44,513 nucleotides of DNA from IMG/VR virus record IMGVR_UViG_3300025889_000214, positions 1 to 44,513 of that record; one strand, 5' to 3'. Positions 1-6,885 of the stretch are shown here, one piece after another (positions within the stretch are counted from its first letter, which is position 1; each line of letters starts with the position of its first letter). The notes below the pieces were generated by a model. The model saw only the letters and a program-made list of their open reading frames with translations. It was not told the origin of the DNA and ran no database searches. This DNA comes from a virus. The translations under genes were made by a program, and so were the position numbers.

Positions 1-1131
1 AATGAAGCAAGCAATCCCGATCTTTGTAGACATTCCCAATTTCAAAAAAGCTGCACATGCTGCGTCAAAAGTTGTTGTGATGTACTCTAACGCCCCCTGC
101 GGGGGTTTTGCCGATGGCTCCATATTCAAAGCAGCTACATTATCTAGAAGATTATTAAGTTCTGGTGTCTTAGATATAAGATCTTGCAGTGCTGTTACCC
201 CTTCCTCGGCTGCATCTGCCATTTTTTTCTGGAATTTGGGCTGATCTTTTACTAGCCGGGCAAGTATTTCGCCCCATTTTCCTGCGAGGTTGTCTAGAAA
301 GCCATCTTCAAGATTTATATTATTCATCTTTTTTATAGCTGCATTTCCCTTCTTGTTAATCATGTCATAAAGTTGCTGTGCGTATTCTACCGTCAACCTC
401 TGCCTTTCTTCATCAATTTCAGCTTGGCTAATTCCTTTAAATTTCATTACAGCCGCCTTAACAGCGTTGCCCCAGTTCATATACAATTCTTTAAACCAGT
501 TGCGCGTGTTGATGATCATTTTACCAAATTCAAAGATCAAAAGCCCAGCAGGGGTGACAATCGCCCAGCTTTTTATTTTATTAACAACATTAATAGTCTT
601 AAAATTATTTAAAGCTTTGGAGAGATACTTTCCAGCCGTTGTCAGCTTTTTGCCTTCCCGATGCGCATCAGCAACTAGTTCAATATTCTTTACAGCATCT
701 TCGCCGCCAATCTTCAAAACATCAGCCATCAACTTTACAGCCTTCGCTATTTCTTCTTCTGAGGGGTTCTCTTTGTCGATCGCTTCTGCAACCTTTTGCA
801 TTGCTACCTGCTCTTGTCCGGCCACTTTTTGCCGAACCACTTCAAAGGCCCCAATTTCATCGTCGATGCTTGCAAGAACGTCCGCTGCGGATTTTTCAAA
901 TCGTTTAACTAGAAGCTCCGCGCCTTTAGGAGCTTGTTTAATCAAATTTTCTGAGTTTGTTTTAAACTCATCTCTGATCTCTGTTATAAACTCTGCAAAT
1001 TTGCCAATTGCAGCCTCAAGTTCCTTTTCTTTGTTGTTCCTTTGTGGCATTTGAACAACTTCTTCAGACAAGGTGTTAGTATACTTTCTCCAGTTTTCTA
1101 CGAGCATTTTGTAGTCTACTTTTTTCTTCAT
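1..1131 (-). CDS. Unidentified phage protein, 3' end cut by window edge
   Basis: An open minus-strand frame runs from an ATG at 1131-1129 to the window edge without a stop, so at least 377 residues are present and the C-terminus is missing. The start is preceded by AAAAGGAGCC, a strong Shine-Dalgarno. The protein begins MKKKVDYKMLVENWRKY, a short basic/aromatic N-terminal motif of a kind seen at the start of many marine phage proteins, then becomes largely helical and charged (Glu/Lys-rich). One hydrophobic stretch near residues 186-205 (around AIVTPAGLLIFEFGK) and a hydrophobic region near the cut C-terminus could be membrane segments. No catalytic motif was recognised. It is the last gene of the visible leftward array, 35 bases after the small membrane protein gene. 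Function unknown; a virion-associated or membrane-active role is only a guess. Confidence 0.8.
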   Translation of the reverse strand, partial: MKKKVDYKMLVENWRKYTNTLSEEVVQMPQRNNKEKELEAAIGKFAEFITEIRDEFKTNSENLIKQAPKGAELLVKRFEKSAADVLASIDDEIGAFEVVRQKVAGQEQVAMQKVAEAIDKENPSEEEIAKAVKLMADVLKIGGEDAVKNIELVADAHREGKKLTTAGKYLSKALNNFKTINVVNKIKSWAIVTPAGLLIFEFGKMIINTRNWFKELYMNWGNAVKAAVMKFKGISQAEIDEERQRLTVEYAQQLYDMINKKGNAAIKKMNNINLEDGFLDNLAGKWGEILARLVKDQPKFQKKMADAAEEGVTALQDLISKTPELNNLLDNVAALNMEPSAKPPQGALEYITTTFDAACAAFLKLGMSTKIGIACFI

Positions 1132-1166
1132 TGGTTTGGCTCCTTTTATATAACAATAAATAGGGC

Positions 1167-1553
1167 TCATTTTTTAGTTTTCACTTTTTCTATTGTTTCG
1201 TCGATTTCACTTCTGACAACGTTGAATATTGCCGGCGACAGGTTGTACAACTCTTTAAATGCCTCATCTCGCCAAAGATCAACATCTTTCTCCCTTTTGT
1301 GAAATTCTTTTTCCAGACTATAGTCTGTATAGTCTGGATTCATTCTTTTGAAGCTTTCTTTCTGCTCTTGGATTTCCCTTCTAGAATCGACATAAACTTG
1401 CAAAAGAAAAGAAAGAGATAAATACATTGCAGATTTCATAATTTTATATGCTTGCGTGACACCTATGACAAACTGTAAGAACATATAGGCCATAATACCG
1501 CCTAAAAACCAAACCAACTCATAAACACCTTGTTGTTTCAAAAATTCAATCAT
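1167..1553 (-). CDS. Small membrane protein, unknown
   Basis: This 128-residue protein has two N-terminal hydrophobic segments, about residues 12-32 (ELVWFLGGIMAYMFLQFVIG) and 38-56 (IMKSAMYLSLSFLLQVYVD), joined by a short loop and followed by a strongly charged soluble tail with many Lys, Glu and Asp. That suggests a helical-hairpin inner-membrane protein with a cytoplasmic tail. The ATG is preceded by ATATAGGAGACACAA, a good Shine-Dalgarno, and the gene starts only 9 bases after the primase stop, so it is probably co-transcribed with the primase. Two transmembrane segments and small size are compatible with a holin, but no lysis gene sits beside it and the long charged tail is not typical, so no function is assigned. 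Confidence 0.78.
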   Translation of the reverse strand: MIEFLKQQGVYELVWFLGGIMAYMFLQFVIGVTQAYKIMKSAMYLSLSFLLQVYVDSRREIQEQKESFKRMNPDYTDYSLEKEFHKREKDVDLWRDEAFKELYNLSPAIFNVVRSEIDETIEKVKTKK

Positions 1554-1562
1554 TTGTGTCTC

Positions 1563-2486
1563 CTATATGTTAATCATTGAAAATAAAGTATCAAATCTAA
1601 CTTCAACTGCTGTCATTTTTAGCCTTTGATATTCATATTTTGAAATGTCGTTCAAATCTTTTCCTTCTGGGACTTCTATTTTCCAAACGTCTACTCCATA
1701 TTTGATCAAGCTTGAAATAATGTCAAGCTCTTTTTTGTAAGCATCTGGATCTAAAGCAATAAAAACCTTTTTGGCTTTTTCGACAATCTTTTGAAAAAGG
1801 TCTGACCTTTCTGAAAGGGTTGATCCTAAGATTGGGATCATATTCTTTTCGTGAATTGCATCAAAAACACCCTCGACCAAGATGATTGGCTTTTCCCAAT
1901 CAATTAAAAGGTCATTAAAAACAATATCTTTTGATGCTTTTGGGTTTTTGTACTTTTTCCAATCTTTTTCATATGTTCTTGAAACAAAATAACTAACATC
2001 CCCTTCATCATCAAAAGAAGGAATGATTATTCTTCCTTTGTATTCTCCCGATGGGCAATACCCAACCTTCCATTCTAAGATCTTTTCTTGTGAAAAGCCT
2101 CTTGATTTAAGATAATTCAAAGGCTTTTGAGAATAAAGGTCAATTGACCCTGTGAAAAGCGGCTTGTACTCTTTTGGCAGATCGATCTTTTGCTTGATCT
2201 TCTCTTGTACCGTTGAGCCAGTGATCATCAGTTCAAAATCACGAACATCGATCTGATTTGTGATCTTAAGCCATTCTTGCTGGTTATCAAATGATCCAAA
2301 TCTTTTTAGAAGGTAATAGACGTTTTTACCACTTGTGTCACAAACCCAACATTTGAATACGTTCTTAGAGATGTTCACAGACATTTTTGGCTTATGGTGC
2401 TTGCAGAAAGGACAATAGAAAAGATGCTCGCTCCCTTTGGAGTAAGCATAATCTAATGTGTTTTTAAGGATGGATAGTTCTTTCAT
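1563..2486 (-). CDS. DnaG-type DNA primase (T4 gp61-like)
   Basis: Synthesises RNA primers for lagging-strand replication. The 307-residue protein has an N-terminal zinc-binding domain with CPFC at residues 25-28 and CWVC at 46-49, a DnaG-type core with GRIIIPSFDDEG at about 151-162, and a Toprim domain with VEGVFDA at 204-210 (catalytic Glu205) and an acidic DPDA at 246-249. It is much shorter than bacterial DnaG (about 580-600 residues) and lacks its helicase-binding C-terminal domain. This fits a T4 gp61-type primase that would pair with a separately encoded helicase, which is not in this window. It is expressed from its own exact-consensus sigma-70 promoter just upstream and has the Shine-Dalgarno AAAGGAAG. 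It sits with a RuvC-like nuclease gene, so this end of the window is a replication/recombination block. Confidence 0.92.
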   Translation of the reverse strand: MKELSILKNTLDYAYSKGSEHLFYCPFCKHHKPKMSVNISKNVFKCWVCDTSGKNVYYLLKRFGSFDNQQEWLKITNQIDVRDFELMITGSTVQEKIKQKIDLPKEYKPLFTGSIDLYSQKPLNYLKSRGFSQEKILEWKVGYCPSGEYKGRIIIPSFDDEGDVSYFVSRTYEKDWKKYKNPKASKDIVFNDLLIDWEKPIILVEGVFDAIHEKNMIPILGSTLSERSDLFQKIVEKAKKVFIALDPDAYKKELDIISSLIKYGVDVWKIEVPEGKDLNDISKYEYQRLKMTAVEVRFDTLFSMINI

Positions 2487-2515
2487 GTGTGGCTTCCTTT
2501 GAAAAAGTTACACAC

Positions 2516-2544
2516 ATTATATCAAGGATGGGGGGTGTTGTCAA
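2516..2544 (-). promoter_or_regulatory. Consensus sigma-70 promoter for the primase
   Basis: On the minus strand TTGACA (2544-2539) is followed by a 17-base spacer and TATAAT (2521-2516). Both boxes match the bacterial housekeeping consensus in all 12 positions. The predicted start is near 2509, giving a leader of about 23 bases that keeps the primase Shine-Dalgarno. The 71-base gap between the primase and the gene before it is one of the longer gaps in the left half and is taken up mainly by this promoter. Confidence 0.9.
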
Positions 2545-2557
2545 GAGGTTTATTTTC

Positions 2558-3016
2558 TCATCCCATAGGATAATCTTCCATATTCCCACTGTCTTCGTAA
2601 ATAATAGCGCCACCACCGGGAGAATACACATATCTTTTCCATGTTCCTTCACTAACATTAGTCGAATCTGAGAAGAACGAGGACTTCTTCTTAAGGTTAA
2701 ATTTAATAACTTGTGTATAGTAACCTGTTTCTTCTCTTAACTCTCCACTTAAGATATCTTCTCTTGTCGCAGGAGGAAGAGGAGGGACATCTTCCGGCGC
2801 GAGTTCCACCGAATACTGCTTGTTGCGTCCGACCTGCTTGGCTAAACTGTGATGGTCATATTTCTTAAGTTTTTCTAGATGTTGCTTATAGGCTTTCTGA
2901 TCGGGTCGGCCCTTCCTATCTACAAAGTTACTCTGATCATAATCCCGCACTTCTCTTTCTTCCCTAAGTAACTCCTCCTTGATGATCTTCATTAGAAACT
3001 TCTTGGTGATTTTCAT
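2558..3016 (-). CDS. Small charged protein with IIKEEL-type N-terminus
   Basis: This 152-residue protein is not recognised by function. It starts MKITKKFLMKIIKEELLREE, a short amphipathic N-terminal helix of a type found on many otherwise unrelated marine phage proteins. The rest is polar and basic/acidic with a proline stretch (PEDVPPLPPATRE near residues 74-86). Its ATG overlaps the stop of the RuvC-like gene (ATGA-type overlap, 4 bases), implying translational coupling. It lies between RuvC and primase, so an accessory role in DNA metabolism is possible by position only. No membrane segment or metal-binding motif is visible. It may equally be a virion protein. Confidence 0.75.
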   Translation of the reverse strand: MKITKKFLMKIIKEELLREEREVRDYDQSNFVDRKGRPDQKAYKQHLEKLKKYDHHSLAKQVGRNKQYSVELAPEDVPPLPPATREDILSGELREETGYYTQVIKFNLKKKSSFFSDSTNVSEGTWKRYVYSPGGGAIIYEDSGNMEDYPMG

Positions 3017-3531
3017 TTATTTGCTCTCCTTTTTAAAAATCCTGATTTTGCAATGACAATTGCGTCTGACATATCGTAATAAATAGGTTTTGGATTTCCT
3101 TTTTTCGTATATTCCGGATTGATTAACCCTTCTTTCACCAAAACCCCTAGAACAAAGGGCTTTGCCTTTTGGCCTTTTGGAACTTTGATACCGCAATCTT
3201 TTCTTGCGGAGGAAGCCGAAATGTATTCTGGGGGCATTCCATAGACCTCATAACAGAACCAAGATACAATCCCATTGAAAGCAGACAATGTTGAAAGAAC
3301 TTTTGCAGAGGAGAAGCCTGATCTAAAAGATTGTAAAGACTTTTCAATATAAATGTTATTAATATCATATTCTTTTTTTAATTCTTCAAGTTTTTCTTTT
3401 ACTTTTTCTGCTTTTTCATACATATTTTTGTATTTTCTTGTGTCAACAGCAGCATTGTACACAATATTTTCTTCTTTGTCAAGTACACAAATTCCAGTTA
3501 TGCTTGTGCTAACATCCAAACCTAATATCAT
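3013..3531 (-). CDS. ruvC: RuvC-like Holliday junction resolvase
   Basis: Predicted structure-specific endonuclease that cuts four-way DNA junctions during phage recombination and before packaging. The 172-residue length matches the RuvC family. RNase H-fold acidic residues are in order: GLDVSTS near residues 4-10 (Asp6), IYIEK at 60-64 (Glu63) and YYDMSDA at 151-157 (Asp153 and Asp156, the DxxD pair typical of RuvC). The first two motifs each end a predicted beta strand, as expected. T4 itself uses gp49 (endonuclease VII) for this step; a RuvC-type enzyme is a known alternative in other large phages. A sigma-70-like promoter lies directly upstream and the Shine-Dalgarno GGAGG is 5 bases from the ATG. 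The next gene overlaps its stop codon. Confidence 0.88.
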   Translation of the reverse strand: MILGLDVSTSITGICVLDKEENIVYNAAVDTRKYKNMYEKAEKVKEKLEELKKEYDINNIYIEKSLQSFRSGFSSAKVLSTLSAFNGIVSWFCYEVYGMPPEYISASSARKDCGIKVPKGQKAKPFVLGVLVKEGLINPEYTKKGNPKPIYYDMSDAIVIAKSGFLKRRANK

Positions 3532-3549
3532 TTAAACCTCCAAAGATAT

Positions 3550-3578
3550 ATTATACCACATTATAAGTCCATTTTTAA
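3550..3578 (-). promoter_or_regulatory. Sigma-70-like promoter before ruvC
   Basis: On the minus strand TTAAAA (3578-3573), a 17-base spacer and TATAAT (3555-3550). The -10 box is a full consensus match and the -35 box matches at four of six positions. The -35 box lies in the last codons of the preceding structural gene, and the predicted start near 3543 leaves the GGAGG Shine-Dalgarno intact. The same TTAAAA-17-TATAAT arrangement recurs at 43699-43727. Confidence 0.65.
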
Positions 3579-4751
3579 CTTAAATGTGAATGAATCTTTT
3601 TCTCTTTTTCTAACAGGATTTGCCAAGTTAGCAACTGCGATCAAGTTCTTGTATTCGTCATAAATGCCAATTTTGGTGATATAAGTGATCTTTTCAAACG
3701 AACCGGTGGTCTGTGTAAAAGAAGAAGACACGATATTCTTGATTGCTCTTTCTGGATTTTCTTTGTAATAAAGAGAGCCCGTTGTAATTGTCGGTAATGT
3801 TGAGCTAGAAGAGATAAAAGTTGGATTATTTGAGTAATTCAATTCTCCTCTGTTGGCGTGAGCTAGCATAGTTAAGTTTGGAATCTTCTCTGTTGCTTGA
3901 AAGTCCAAAGTATAGCTGGAAGAAGGCGTTGAGATACCTGTAAAAGTCTCTGATAAGGCACTTCCGTAGTAAATCCACTTGGGATTGTCGTTTCCATCGC
4001 CGGTGTAATCTTCTTGGTGGCTGGCATCCAAGGCCCAAGCCCCTGTGAGAAGGATAAACCCTTCATTATAAAGAACCAGTCCTGCTACTTTACCATCATT
4101 TGCTGCGATTGTTCCGGAAACTTGAACCAATTCGCCTCTTTCGTTTTTATAATCTGTCAATTCCGCAACCATTGTGCCAGAGACATAATATTTTAAAGAA
4201 ACAGAGCCCTTTTTAATGTTATTTCCAGTAATAATTGCAGGAATATTGATCAAATTAACGTTTTCTTCGTCCAAATTCCTTGTTCTATAGGCCGAACCAG
4301 CAGGGATCTGACCTGAATAATTGAAATGAGGGCTCATCGGGCGATAATGATTGATTGTATTCTTCAAAGAGCGCAGCTTGTGTTTTACAGAAGTGTCGCC
4401 ACTTTCAAAATAAAACAAACTGATCGACGAAGAAAGTGGATAAGACCCTGTAATGGAGCCCGTAATCTGCTGAACCTGAGAAGCTGTCGGCAAAGTGGAT
4501 AAAGCAAATGTCTGATCATACCTAGGATAAACAAAAGGATAGATCAAATTGCCAGAAGCTCGGTTGACGTTTAGTTCGTAAAGGTTGACATAGCCCGGTG
4601 GAACATTTGTAACGCTAGACGAGTAAGTTCCAGACATTGGCTCATGTTCATTAAGGTAGAGATCATTCTGATAAATGAAAAAATTATAGGAAGGTCTCGC
4701 TACCAAAGTATTAAGCAGGGTGTCGCCCTTGTTAAATTTATACAAAGACAC
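3561..4751 (-). CDS. Virion/tail structural protein, paralogue A
   Basis: This 396-residue beta-rich protein is full of Ser, Thr, Gly, Asn and Tyr and has no enzyme motif. It is clearly related to the product of the gene just upstream (4771-5901). Both contain an N-F/Y-S-x-NPT motif (NYSNNPTF here) and both end in the same kind of domain, here YITKIGIYDEYKNLIAVANL followed by a P-x-x-K segment and an alternating beta-strand C-terminus. Such C-termini are common in tail and baseplate-associated proteins of marine myoviruses (family recollection, not searched). It starts at GTG (4751-4749), chosen because AAGGAGG sits 6 bases upstream. As the last gene of the structural array it is probably a late virion component, perhaps a peripheral baseplate or fibre protein. 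Confidence 0.82.
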   Translation of the reverse strand: MSLYKFNKGDTLLNTLVARPSYNFFIYQNDLYLNEHEPMSGTYSSSVTNVPPGYVNLYELNVNRASGNLIYPFVYPRYDQTFALSTLPTASQVQQITGSITGSYPLSSSISLFYFESGDTSVKHKLRSLKNTINHYRPMSPHFNYSGQIPAGSAYRTRNLDEENVNLINIPAIITGNNIKKGSVSLKYYVSGTMVAELTDYKNERGELVQVSGTIAANDGKVAGLVLYNEGFILLTGAWALDASHQEDYTGDGNDNPKWIYYGSALSETFTGISTPSSSYTLDFQATEKIPNLTMLAHANRGELNYSNNPTFISSSSTLPTITTGSLYYKENPERAIKNIVSSSFTQTTGSFEKITYITKIGIYDEYKNLIAVANLANPVRKREKDSFTFKLKMDL

Positions 4752-4770
4752 TTTTTACCTCCTTAATAGT

Positions 4771-5901
4771 TTAGTAGTCAAGGCGCACTTTGATTTTCAA
4801 GGCTTGTGCGGGGTTGTTTTCAATTGGCTTGGAAAGCTTTGCAACTGCAAGAAGCTGATCCGCCCCATTGTAAAGGCCGACAGTAGTGATATATGCCTTG
4901 GGAGGAGATTGTGGGTCGTTTCCTTTAACTCTAATCTTGCTTCCGGTCAGATAAGTTGGGTTAGCACTGAAGTTGAAATCTTCCGGCTCAATATCGCAAA
5001 AGTACATTGTCGAAACCAAGTTCGTAGTGTTGTTGAATGTCATATTGTACATTCTTCTGCGAAGTCCAGTTGCAACCTCTTCGATCGAACCCGAAGTCAA
5101 AATCTCGTGAATATCTTCTTGTCTAGACGAAGAAGAAAGCCAAAGCAGGTTATTGGTAGACGCACTCATAATCCCGCCATTGGCAGATGGCATAAACATC
5201 GAAGCAGAAAGAACTGCAACACCTGCTTGGTAGTAAATCAAACCACAAGGAGCAGTTTTATCTGTCGGATCAATACCAACGCCGTCCAAAGGAGTTCCTG
5301 TGGAGTTGTTTGCATAAAGAATGCCATACTCTCCCTTGGGGGAGTTTACTTTGTAAGAAGAAGTTCCGTTAAGGTCTTTGATCTTGATTCTTTGTTCAAA
5401 CGGAGCACTATATCCAGCATCTGATCCGGAAACGCCAAGCTCCAACTCAAACGTTCCTTTTTGAATTCCGTCTTTTGCCAAAAGACGAGCAACGTTGATT
5501 GTGATGACTTCATCAAACTTTGCACCACCGGTAAGGTCGCCGTCTTTGTCGAAACGATGAATGTTATTGTTAATGTCAAAACCAACAAGAACTTGTGCCA
5601 TTTCATTATAAATGTTGTTCTTCTTGGAGCCGGACACTTCCCCAGTAACACCATCCAAGTCGGAGTTTGTTCCATACCCAGCAGTCAAATCAAAAAGATG
5701 GTTTGCCGAGGAGGAAGCATAAGGATAGTCGTAAACAGATTGGAACATCTCGTGAGTATACTCTTTAATGTTCGAGGTTGTTCCTGCGCCGTTCGGTTCT
5801 GCGTATGTCCCAGACACAATTGAGCCAGTAATAGGGATGGATTCCCTTAGTTTGGTTGTAATTGGTTGAGTTTTGGTAATTTTTTTAGTCGTACCAGCCA
5901 T
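4771..5901 (-). CDS. Virion/tail structural protein, paralogue B
   Basis: This 376-residue protein is a beta-rich tail-associated protein and a tandem paralogue of its downstream neighbour (3561-4751). It shows the shared motif as NFSANPTY and the shared C-terminal domain as AYITTVGLYNGADQLLAVAK, ending in IKVRLDY. A central segment (about residues 120-220) has strands resembling the middle of paralogue A, for example GIQKGTFELELGVSG. The N-terminus is Thr/Lys-rich and flexible. No catalytic residues are seen. It follows the 308-residue structural gene by 16 bases, with AAAGGGAT as ribosome binding site. It probably assembles into the outer baseplate or a tail appendage; whether the two paralogues form a hetero-oligomer cannot be told from sequence. 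Confidence 0.82.
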   Translation of the reverse strand: MAGTTKKITKTQPITTKLRESIPITGSIVSGTYAEPNGAGTTSNIKEYTHEMFQSVYDYPYASSSANHLFDLTAGYGTNSDLDGVTGEVSGSKKNNIYNEMAQVLVGFDINNNIHRFDKDGDLTGGAKFDEVITINVARLLAKDGIQKGTFELELGVSGSDAGYSAPFEQRIKIKDLNGTSSYKVNSPKGEYGILYANNSTGTPLDGVGIDPTDKTAPCGLIYYQAGVAVLSASMFMPSANGGIMSASTNNLLWLSSSSRQEDIHEILTSGSIEEVATGLRRRMYNMTFNNTTNLVSTMYFCDIEPEDFNFSANPTYLTGSKIRVKGNDPQSPPKAYITTVGLYNGADQLLAVAKLSKPIENNPAQALKIKVRLDY

Positions 5902-5917
5902 TTTTTATCCCTTTGAA

Positions 5918-6844
5918 TTAAATTTCTTTGATAAATCTTAATGGAATATCCAATTGATATCCTGTAACTTTTGCTCGAACTCGAATGATAGCATCAATAA
6001 AGTAAAGATCGTCTGACCCGGATGCCCCAAAGGTTGTTGAACTCATTGTTCCGCCAAGCTCCGTAAAGATTGTAGTGGAAGTAGTGAGAAGTTCGGAAGC
6101 TTTAATCTTGAATTGCAGGAAAGTTCCTCTTGGCCCCAAGATTGTCATAAATTTTGAATCAGTGTCGTTGCTGATTGGCTGAACGAAAACTGTTTCCCCA
6201 CCATCAGACTCCAAAGACATATCATAAAATGCAACGTTGTCGTCGTCAATGAAAGTCAAAGGAGCATTAACAGCAGTAGTCCCAACTGAGACCACAGATC
6301 CAAAGCGGTTGTCCAGTTCGGCAACATATCCAGTTTCAAAAAACTCTGGACTCAAAGATTGCTTTGGCGAGATAAGGTCTGTGTCCAAACCTTGGTGCAA
6401 AAGAACAAAAGTGTCTTGCTCAGTCGGGTTTGCACCGGCGAGAACACCCTGAACTGTGGTGTTATTGGTGAAGATTAAATCTTCTGTGTTTTTGTCAACA
6501 CAAACCGCAAAATACCCACCAGATGCTTTTTGAGTATTTCTTTGAAGCTCATTCAACTTCACAATTGGCATAAATAAAGTATTGTTGTTTGTCATTGAGA
6601 CCAAACGATACTTCAAGCCAATTGAGCTTTCAGTAGATGCTTCAAAAACAGGCAACTGACGTAAAGAAGTAGACTCGGTTCCAGTGCTAGCAGTAGCATC
6701 ATAAAGGCTGTAATCAATCTCGTCATCGCCCAAAGCAAAATGCGTAATCTTATAACTTCCATCTGCTCTTGAAAGCAGGTCTCTTCCTAGGTCTGTAAGG
6801 ACTGCATCTAAAATAATGTCCCCACTGTTGTCAATAAAACCCAT
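5918..6844 (-). CDS. Tail/baseplate structural protein with LTxxGRxLLS motif
   Basis: The 308-residue protein opens with MGFIDNSGDIILDAVLTDLG and continues RDLLSRADG. This N-terminal LTxxGRxLLS element is shared with the 350-residue protein at 12707-13759 (LTSYGRQLLSKG), and in both it is followed by a segment with an aromatic residue and then DD (ALGDDEIDYSLYD here, AFFDDGIMYD there). The two are therefore probably distant homologues over the first 50 or so residues. The rest is beta-rich with no enzyme motif. Similar N-termini recur in proteins beside baseplate genes of marine T4-like phages (recollection, not searched). AGGAG lies 7 bases before the ATG. It is the first of three consecutive small structural genes at the end of the tail operon. 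Confidence 0.8.
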   Translation of the reverse strand: MGFIDNSGDIILDAVLTDLGRDLLSRADGSYKITHFALGDDEIDYSLYDATASTGTESTSLRQLPVFEASTESSIGLKYRLVSMTNNNTLFMPIVKLNELQRNTQKASGGYFAVCVDKNTEDLIFTNNTTVQGVLAGANPTEQDTFVLLHQGLDTDLISPKQSLSPEFFETGYVAELDNRFGSVVSVGTTAVNAPLTFIDDDNVAFYDMSLESDGGETVFVQPISNDTDSKFMTILGPRGTFLQFKIKASELLTTSTTIFTELGGTMSSTTFGASGSDDLYFIDAIIRVRAKVTGYQLDIPLRFIKEI

Positions 6845-6885
6845 TTTTAGTCTCCTAATTTATAAAACTTAAAATAAATAGTCTT

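Noticed and set aside
93-105. CCCCC-TGC-GGGGG hairpin followed by TTTT
   Set aside because: It resembles a terminator only on the plus strand, where no gene is transcribed, and it lies inside minus-strand coding sequence.
2-1054. Plus-strand open frames in the first kilobase
   Set aside because: They are antisense to a continuous minus-strand frame with a good ATG and Shine-Dalgarno at 1131; the plus frames lack ribosome binding sites and recognisable proteins.
1167-1553. Holin identity for the two-segment membrane protein
   Set aside because: The long charged tail and lack of any neighbouring lysis gene make this unsupported.
2464-2671. Short open frames on both strands across 2464-2671
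   Set aside because: They run through the consensus primase promoter and overlap the genes on either side, with no Shine-Dalgarno.
6857-6864. TATAAATT before the 308-residue structural gene
   Set aside because: Transcription starting at the expected distance would fall near 6851 and remove the AGGAG Shine-Dalgarno, so it is unlikely to be a working late promoter.
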